From Citrus sinensis (Eukaryota; Streptophyta; Magnoliopsida; Sapindales; Rutaceae): 64,000 bases of DNA. This document shows, in pieces, positions 56,488-64,000 of the stretch; position 1 is the stretch's first letter; every line of letters starts with the position of its first letter. The position numbers and the translations under genes are program-made. The DNA is taken from contig NC_068557.1 in NCBI RefSeq assembly GCF_022201045.2, positions 20,623,501-20,687,500 on the forward strand, in the 5' to 3' direction. The notes under the pieces are model-generated. The model did no database searches. It saw nothing but the letters and a program-made list of their open reading frames with translations, and was not told the DNA's origin.

Positions 56488-59400
56488 TCAGAAACCACTG
56501 CTAGACGACGCAGTGCCATTGATAGTTTTGCTAATGACCCCCTTTCCAAAATATTCAGCAATTACAGAAAAACCATCCTTTGAGCTCTTCACTTGCTGGA
56601 AAAACCGATCTTGATCTTTGGAATTTTGCTCCAAGCCTCTCTTCATTTCCATAACAGCCCTGTAATCAGGAGTACACTCTGGGCATTCTTTTTCGTTGTC
56701 ACCAAGGCAGCGTTGATGGAAAGAGTGCATACACATAAAGTGTACAGCGGGGAGATCAAGGGTGAAGGTGCAAGCAGTGCACTTGCTGAGCTGAAAGATT
56801 CTGGCATTTGTCCTAAGATCATGAATTTCTTTCCTCATAGCCAACGTATCTTCCTGCACAATATCCACTCCAACTTCAATAAAGAATATTCTAAAGATAG
56901 TAGTTAGATATAAATGATTACATAGAGCAATTTTCTACAACAAAAATGTTCAAGAAAAAACACTTAGAATATTGAATGATGATTCCTATTCACATCAGGA
57001 GAACAAACATTGTCCAGTGTCAGAATTATAGAAGTAAGATACAATATATTACACATCCTCTCGTTGGCAATTTGGTTATCATCAAGTCTTTATAAAATGA
57101 TACATTCGTCTTTCTTGATAATTCGGCCATGGTCTTAGCACTTATCACAAAAATGCGAAACAATCAGTTTGTCTCGAAAGCAGTCCATTTCGAAGCGACA
57201 TTAATACTGCCCAAGACCAAGAATTTCCATGCTTGGCCATTTGGAATGGTGAATTGTCACATTATTTCAGGTTTTCTTAATTTTGTGTGTCTTTTCTTTC
57301 TTTTTCTTTTCTTTTTCCTGCACAGATAAATTTATGTTTGAAAGGTTGTTTTAGGTCAACAAAGGAATTATTGCGACCAAACTGTCCAGCATACCCCTCT
57401 TGAGGAAAAGGTATCATTTCAGTTGACAACTTTGCAGGAGGAGTATTTAATTTGAGGATTAGGGTATAGAAAATAAACTAGAGATATAAAGCAACACGAA
57501 GCAAGCACCAACCTGATAATTCTCTATTGCTCGCCGGTCCCCTTCAATTAGCTTTGATTCCTGTTCGAGCTTCCGAGCAATATAATCTTTTATGACAGAG
57601 AGTGTGAGACAAGGATTCCTGGACAGAGTTTGAAGAACAACAATAGGTGGCAAGATGTCATCCCTTTCAATATAAGTCAAAACTTCCTTCACTTCTTTGG
57701 AGCAATCTTCTCCAAGTTCACCAAAATATTTCAGCAGATCTACCCAAAGAGAAGGATCCCCTCCTTTACCTGAATCCCCCAGCCTTTTGCAGCAAGCAAT
57801 TAGTCCCTCATGGTCATGGGCCTGCGTGTAGCAAGCAATCACCTCTTTATAGAGTTTCAACTTCTCATACAAATACAGTAGCCCTTCCTTAAATGCATTC
57901 ATTTCACAAAGAATTATAGCAAGATCAACATCATAAAGTGGATGTTCCAGTTCAGAAGGCCATGCAGTCTTCAGCAAACGTAAACCCTTCTCACGCCTTT
58001 CCAAAACATCCTTCCCCTTATATGTATCTTTACCATCAGCAGTTACTTCTCCATTGTATTCTGCTTTCGGCAGCCCTGATCCTGATCTAAGTCTAAGATC
58101 TACCCCATCATTCAGTTGTGAGATTGATGGAAAGTTCAAGTCATAGGACAAGTAGAGTTCCAAGAGAGTGTTATGAATTTCTACTTGAGCAGGTGAGTCT
58201 TTCACCTTGTTAGTATATTTTTCAAGAAAATCCATAAGAGACTCAGGATGATGGACAAAAATGTTGAGAAAATCAACAGGAGATGGCAACATGGACATGT
58301 ACGTACTGCTTGAAGCTCCTCTTTTGGTCGATTCCCCGTCTTCAGTACAAAGCCTCAGAAGTATGTCAATTGTCTCCATGGGCTTGTGCTCTATGAGAAT
58401 CTTACCATACTCTTTGACAGTCACCCCAGCTTGACTTGGGTCTAGGCTTGAAATATATTGCAAGGCTTCATCATACCTGCCAAGGTCTTCAAGTAAAATC
58501 TTCAAATACAATTCATGCTTCCCTGCCTTCTTAGCAACATACATGGCATGCTCATGGTAATTGGCAGCGCGGCAGACCCTTATAGCAGTCTCCACATCAA
58601 ATTTATGTTCCCCTACACCATCTTCACCTTTTATGAACATATTCAATTTTTCAACATCTTTCAATTTGGTGTAGCAATTTAACAAAAGAGTAGTATGATC
58701 TTTAGAAGCAAACCCCTTTTCATGTAACTTCTCCAAGTAATTTGTAAGGTTGTAGATCCTTTGTGCATCAAGAAACTTTTGTATTACATATGAAGGTTCA
58801 AGGTGACCAATGGTAAGAATGTACTGCGACATTGCTTCGTCGTAGTCTTGTTTGCTATATAGATGATCCCCATACTTCCTCAGCACTTCAGCAGTTGCAG
58901 CCGCATCAGCTTGCTGACTCTGTACAAGATTTATAGCTACTGTATAAAGGTTTTTCTTAAAGAGCATATCTAACTTGCTCTCCATGTCCTTCTCCCCAAT
59001 GCACAAAACTGACTTGTCAGTCATTACAAGTATTATATTACCCCATTCACAGAGCATGTGAGAAACTTCCTTAACCACTAGACTGTGGGCTATTAAACGA
59101 TTCTTCAGGTCATAGACATTGAAAATATTCTTGCTATTTCTTTGATCTGCAATGACACATAAAAGGTATCCACGGAACCACCCAAGGAGTTTCTTCTCCC
59201 CTTCAAAAGCCCAACAAGGGCCTCGTCCGTCAACTTCGTAAAAGTACACAGCCTCAGGTCTGCCAATAATCAACTCCTGTTCAGAAGACAGCACAAAAAA
59301 GACTGTCAGCTGATTAAAACAGTATGAATACACAACTTTTTGGATAGTGAAAAAAGTGAAGGACATCCGGAACTGCATACCAAGCGATCGCTCATAGCTA

Positions 59401-60478
59401 CACTGTTGGTACTGCATCCAATGTTATCTAGAAACTGCCGCTTAGGTGGTTGGTTCTGCAAACTGAATAAGATGACTGAATTTGGGGTCACAGCAAATAA
59501 CTGAAGAGCTTGACCATCCACTCTGAATCCTAAACCCATAACAGAGCACTGATTATCCACCTGAAGCTTGAAACGCGTGATACGCTCCCGTGCAATATCC
59601 CCTTTAATACAATAAATACAACCATTGTCTAACCCAATAGCTATAAGTAGTATTGGCGGAGCTTCCTCTAGTACTAGAAATGACGTTATCTGTATCATAT
59701 CACAATTTCCAAAATCACAACAAGGCAAGTAAAACGACAATGTAAAAGTACCAACCACCTTTGTTCATTTAAACAAATTCGAGGTATTTTCAGGATAAAG
59801 GAGTTGGTGTAACTTAAGCTGTAAAGCTTTCAAAAATAAGCAGAAGAATATATGACATTACAGTAAATGTCAATAAGCAAGTGAAAAATATGCTACCTTG
59901 GCTTCAGGAAACTGACTGGTAAATACTCGCAAAATTCCAATACAATCAGGACTCGTGGAGCTGGTTCCCTCCGGTTCCATTTTATCAAGGTCGAAAACTT
60001 TAAGACACACAGCTGATTGCTGTGCCGATACTTGCTCATCTTCACCAACCGTCACCAGAAAGTTTCGTTGCTGTTTCACCAATTTAAATGAATAATTCAC
60101 ATCAATTCCCAATTACGTCAAACAACATCACTATCACACTGCAAATTCAACTTCCTTTACCTTCCTATGTTCTCTTTAATTTTCACGGTAACCAAGCAGA
60201 ACCAGGAAAATTTAAAAAGAAAGTGCGAAATTCAAAATTGAGGGGATAAGGCGGACCTTGAGCTGCTGGAGGAAGAGGACGGAGGAGGAGTGAGCTTGGA
60301 AGCCGAAATTGAACTTGAGGCCGCGATCAAGGAGGCTTACGGCCCCGTCGTCGCAGCCGATCACTACCTTTCCTCTGCCACTTGAGCAGTACGTGATGTT
60401 TCCACTAACTTCCTCCGGGATCGTGCTCTTTCCTCCGTATTTCTCCTCGAAGAAATCGAATTTCCTCCACTGGTACAT
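56488..60478 (-). CDS. VPS11: Vacuolar protein sorting-associated protein 11 (VPS11)
   Basis: Five coding exons, 60478-60257, 60070-59897, 59689-59381, 59276-57513 and 56853-56488, all in phase 0, encode 944 residues (Arabidopsis VPS11 is ~932). VPS11 is a core subunit of the HOPS and CORVET tethering complexes, which drive fusion at late endosome and vacuole membranes. The N-terminal ~330 residues form a beta-propeller (start M-Y-Q-W-R-K-F-D-F-F). Residues ~400-800 are alpha-solenoid with clathrin-heavy-chain-like repeats (D-Y-D-E-A-M-S-Q-Y, H-E-G-L-I-A-C-C). The last exon holds a RING-H2 finger (~848-882: C-T-A-C, C-M-H-S-F-H, C-P-E-C) preceded by a short coiled coil. All RING ligands are present. 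Intron 4 is ~660 bases. The gene is one of a syntenic trio with LHCB2 and NUP133. Confidence 0.96.
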
Positions 60479-61330
60479 TTTCTCTTTGAACGATCAAACG
60501 GCTCTCGTTTCGATCCGACGGCCGGCTGAGATAGATCGACAAGTGCAATTGCGCAATTGCTTTGCTGGAGATGTCGTTTTTTCGGTTCTTTTTCTCCGTG
60601 CTCGTTTCTGTGGTGCGTGCTATTTTTTTACATGCGACGATGTCGTTTAGTCAGGTGGAAGGAGGCCCTCTGTTCGACCTGGATTCCTTTTTATTATGAG
60701 TAGGACTGCTGGCATCCTCTGGAACCGCTTTTCAATTGAAATTATTTAAATAATAAAAATACAATATTTTCTTTTATTTTTAGATGAAAAATTTATTTAA
60801 CATTTAAATAAATTATTTTTTAATAATTTCTTACATCAATCTTATTTTATAATTTATATTTATATTTTAAATTTTAATACATATTTAATTTTTTTTAAAG
60901 AATTACTGGAGATAATAAAAATATTTTTAAATTTTAGAATCTGTATGTATTTATAAATAAATACTTAACAGAAATACTCTTTATTAGGAAAAATTAAATG
61001 ACAAGATAATTGATTTTTAATTTATAAGTTAATATTCAATAAATTAAGCTAGGAATATTTTATGGAATAAAATTCAAATGGGTGCTATAAGGAACTTTTA
61101 GGGGTGATAAAGAATCTCCGGTCTTTTAATATTGGGGCACTTGCATACTCAAACGATATCGTATCAGTCTTTAATGTTTCTGCCAGATTGGGCCTGTGGG
61201 AAATGAATTTTTACGAAACCCAATTTAAGTGATTGAGTTGAGACACTTCGTGCCCGGCGCCCCAGCGACACAGAGGATCTAGGAAAAAATAAATAAAAGT
61301 GATATTTAACCCCCCTCAATTTTTTTTCAT
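60479..61330. other. VPS11 promoter side; otherwise AT-rich spacer
   Basis: 60479-60690 is comparatively GC-rich and probably holds the VPS11 leader and promoter. 60700-61330 is AT-rich without frames of interest. Confidence 0.4.
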
Positions 61331-61344
61331 CAGCCACTATTTTT

Positions 61345-62075
61345 TTGATTAATCTCATTTATTTTGACAATTATTCTTGTTAATAATAAAAATAATTAAA
61401 AATAAATGCAATTCTAGAAATCCTACCCACCTTCCACCACTACCGTCACCATCTTAAGTCATTGCACTACTAGCCCTTAGTTGTCGAATGACTCTACTAG
61501 CAAGTTTCCAAATAGCCACAAACCAAAACCCCTAATTTATTTGAATTGATCTTAATGAGATTGATATGATGGCATCAAAATCAAAATAATATCAAATGAA
61601 AAGAGGGAAAAATAATTTCAGTATATAATCAAGAAATTATAAATGAACCGAAATGAATGATAAATAATTAAAATCAGTCAGCAATAAAGTGGCTGAGATT
61701 GAAATGAATGATTAAAAACTGTGACTTGAGGTTGTCAAAAGTAATTATGGTTTTTAGAATAGTTTTTATTTTTTAATTAAATTTTTATACATTAATAAGG
61801 ATAATTCTAAATGGTTTTTAGAATAGTCTTGAAGAGTAATGATACAGCCACAAACTCTTGTACAAACTTATTTTGTACAAACTGATGTGACATGATAAGA
61901 TTGGTTGAATTAAATATCACTTGGCCCACATGATTTATTTTTATTAATTTATATTTTCATTCAATCAATGAATTAATACCACGTCAGTTTGTACAAAATA
62001 AGTTTGTACAAGAGTTTGTGGCTGTATCATTACTCTTAATTGAATAGTAGGTGAGAGAAATTGAAGGATTAGATA
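61345..62075. repeat. Fold-back element, copy 2, interrupted by a MITE
   Basis: Diverged copy of the element at 16964-17440: it begins GATTAATCTCATTT and shares, in order, the CCACCACTACCGTCACCAT core, the CATTGCACTACTAGCCCTTAG block, TTTGAATTGATCTTAATGAG and ATCAAGAAATTATAAATGAA. Near its right end a separate 206-base MITE (61832-62037) is inserted. A GGTTTTTAGAATAGT motif is duplicated at 61749 and 61814. Confidence 0.55.
61832..62037. mobile_element. 206-bp MITE with 54-bp perfect terminal inverted repeats
   Basis: Both ends start AAGAGTAATGATACAGCC when read inward from each strand, and the two arms are identical over 54 bases up to a single T/C difference. Between them lies ~95 bases of AT-rich spacer. 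This arrangement is a MITE, probably recently inserted because the arms have hardly diverged. The target duplication could not be settled: the flanks share only TTGAA. Confidence 0.8.
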
Positions 62076-64000
62076 TTATCAATGAATAAATAAATAATTA
62101 AAACACATTATGTCAGAAATTATGTTCGTAAACAAGACTGAATTGAGGATAAACGTTATTTTTATCAACATTTTTACTTTTTTTTTTTTTTTACAAAATC
62201 TAAATGTCAATGCTAAAAAAGAAAGTCAAATAAAATGGGGGCATAGGGCAGATAAGGCAAAATCAAGCATTCATGTTGTTCACATGATAAGGGCAATCAA
62301 GTGTTAAAGACTGTTATAGTTATCACAATTTGTGGCCTCGGTTTCATTCACATGAAGATCAGAAGAAGTCAGTCCAATCAAAACGCAGTACATTGTCCAA
62401 TTTCATGGACTCGTTATAACATCGACGGCACTACTTTTGCATGCAGTCATCCGAATTTTCTTGTTTTGTCAAGCAACACACAAGAAGTGATCAACATTTT
62501 TTTATTTTTCATTTTTCACTTTAATTTTTTTTTAAAAAAAATTTGTCGTCCTTGTCCCGAATTAAAATGTTCTTTTAAACTTTGACCCATAAAACTTTAC
62601 CTCTGTGACATTTTAACCCTCCCACAATTTCGAGTCCGGATTTCTGGCTTCGCCTGTTGATTATAGTAACTGCTAACTAGGAAGCTTGTCTGATGTCTCT
62701 CAGCCAGTAACACTCCGATAAGGTCCCCCCCCAGCTTACTGGCAGATTCGCCACTTCAGCTTTTTTGAAAAGGAAAAAAAAATGTTAAGGAACTATATTT
62801 TGCGTGGCCATAAAAAGCCAGGCAGGCAGGTTAATTAAAAAGCGTCAAATATCAGCATCAACTAAGATATGCAAAATAGAATCAGCGGCTAAGGTTGATT
62901 TGAAGATGGATAAGATTGGTGTGAAGATAAGCAAGCTAATAAAAGATCCTCTCCTCCTTTTGCTTTCGTTTCCTTTCAATAGCTTTTACTAAACCCTAAT
63001 TTGTTCTCTTTTGCCTGCACCACAAATGCTGCACGTCAACACAATATAAAGAAACGAGTTGAATGCATCTGAGTGCAAGCTAATAGAAGCCACATTTTCA
63101 TCATTATTCTGTTATCTAACCATAATATATATTATTTAACTATATATACTTTGCAATCCAAACTCAAATTAAAATGTTTAACTATATATTAATATTTGTA
63201 TTTTGCAATATTGAAAGTTGTTGCTGGGACAATTAAGTACTAATACATAGGTAGTTGAGCAATCACTTTGATGATGTTGTGATTAATTCTTTTTATTAAC
63301 ACCCAATAACATGCTGAACACATCACCAACATGACAGTCACCATTGGCTTATCTAATATGTTCTTTCCTTCGAATGGGATTAGATCAAAATCATTCAAAA
63401 CAAAGCCTTGCAATGTCAGCATCGTATAGTTAAAGTAACTGGTTGATTAAGACAATGCTGTCCAAATCACATGTCTACTTAACCTCCATGACATTCAGTA
63501 TTCGTTATTACCATGTTATATACAGCGAGTAATGATGTAAGTAAAGCAACTCTACAAACACAATGTACGTAAACTTTTAAGTGTGGATGTCCGTACGTAG
63601 TAAAATTTGAAATAAAATTATCAAATATATATATATACACACACATATATGAGATGACACCTGATGTGTTGCTCTAATTTAATATATTATTGTGATGAAA
63701 TAAAATATAACCTAATTTGAACTTCGTATTATAAAAATAAACGGACGTCAGCATCGGGGAAGTATTTTAGAATAGACAATTATGAACTCCCAAAGGTAAG
63801 CGTCGAGTTTTGCATCTTAATTAATTTGGGAAAGACGTGACCCTTAATAAAATACTGACTCCCTGACTAATTAAAAACCGTATAATTATTCTTATCAACA
63901 TCGAGTCCGGCCTCCGATTTTCTTTATAAGCAACGTTTCGAACACGAAATATATCCCCCCGTTTCGGATTTGTCAACAAATTCTGTTAACGAGGCATAAC
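62076..64000. other. Intergenic, AT-rich, no gene seen
   Basis: The frames at 62110-62307, 62301-62585 and 62804-62992 are short and low-complexity in part, with no recognisable similarity. A (TA)n(CA)n(TA)n tract lies at ~63629-63651. The right edge may approach the promoter of a gene outside the window, but nothing can be assigned. Confidence 0.45.

Overview
The window is nuclear DNA from a eudicot plant. The intergenic DNA is AT-rich. Genes have many short GT-AG introns, and the proteins are typical of land plants (LHCII, PPR proteins, OBERON, SAG12-type protease, plant NUP133). A woody rosid such as Citrus is a plausible but unproven source. I see no organellar, bacterial or viral genes, no CRISPR array and no rRNA or free-standing tRNA gene.

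Layout, left to right: a small FAS1 protein (+); OBERON PHD-finger protein (-); mitochondrial HSP90 in 20 coding exons (-); a 128-residue plant protein with an LxLxL motif (-); a P-class PPR protein (-); a dead papain-like protease (-); a DYW-class PPR protein (+); LHCB2 (-); a plasma-membrane Ca-ATPase homologue that has lost its catalytic residues (-); nucleoporin NUP133 (-); a 125-residue SAM-domain protein (-); and the vacuolar tethering subunit VPS11 with a C-terminal RING (-). Exon joins were derived by hand from splice sites and reading phase. They give intact products of normal length for LHCB2 (265 aa), NUP133 (1312), SAM (125) and VPS11 (944). HSP90 would be 801 aa apart from one extra base in exon 14. 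OBERON is intact over almost all its length, but its extreme C-terminus looks frame-shifted.

The genes do not form one pathway. They are housekeeping and photosynthesis loci whose order is conserved. OBERON, HSP90 and SAM match neighbours I recall on Arabidopsis chromosome 3 (At3g07760-07780). LHCB2, NUP133 and VPS11 match neighbours on chromosome 2 (At2g05070-05170). Here the two sets are interleaved, which suggests that an older order was split in Arabidopsis.

The intergenic DNA (roughly 6.1-9.3, 15.2-18.3, 24.4-33.0, 40.6-42.5, 52.2-56.3 and 60.6-64.0 kb) holds mostly small non-autonomous elements. These include two tandem tRNA-derived SINEs sharing target duplications, a Mutator-type MITE with a 9-bp duplication, a 206-bp MITE with almost perfect arms, two copies of a fold-back family, an AT-rich fold-back, and an LTR remnant. 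The most unusual gene is the intact 1145-codon P-type ATPase homologue at 37149-40586. Its phosphorylation, nucleotide-binding, hinge and Ca-coordinating motifs are all replaced, while its ten-helix layout persists.
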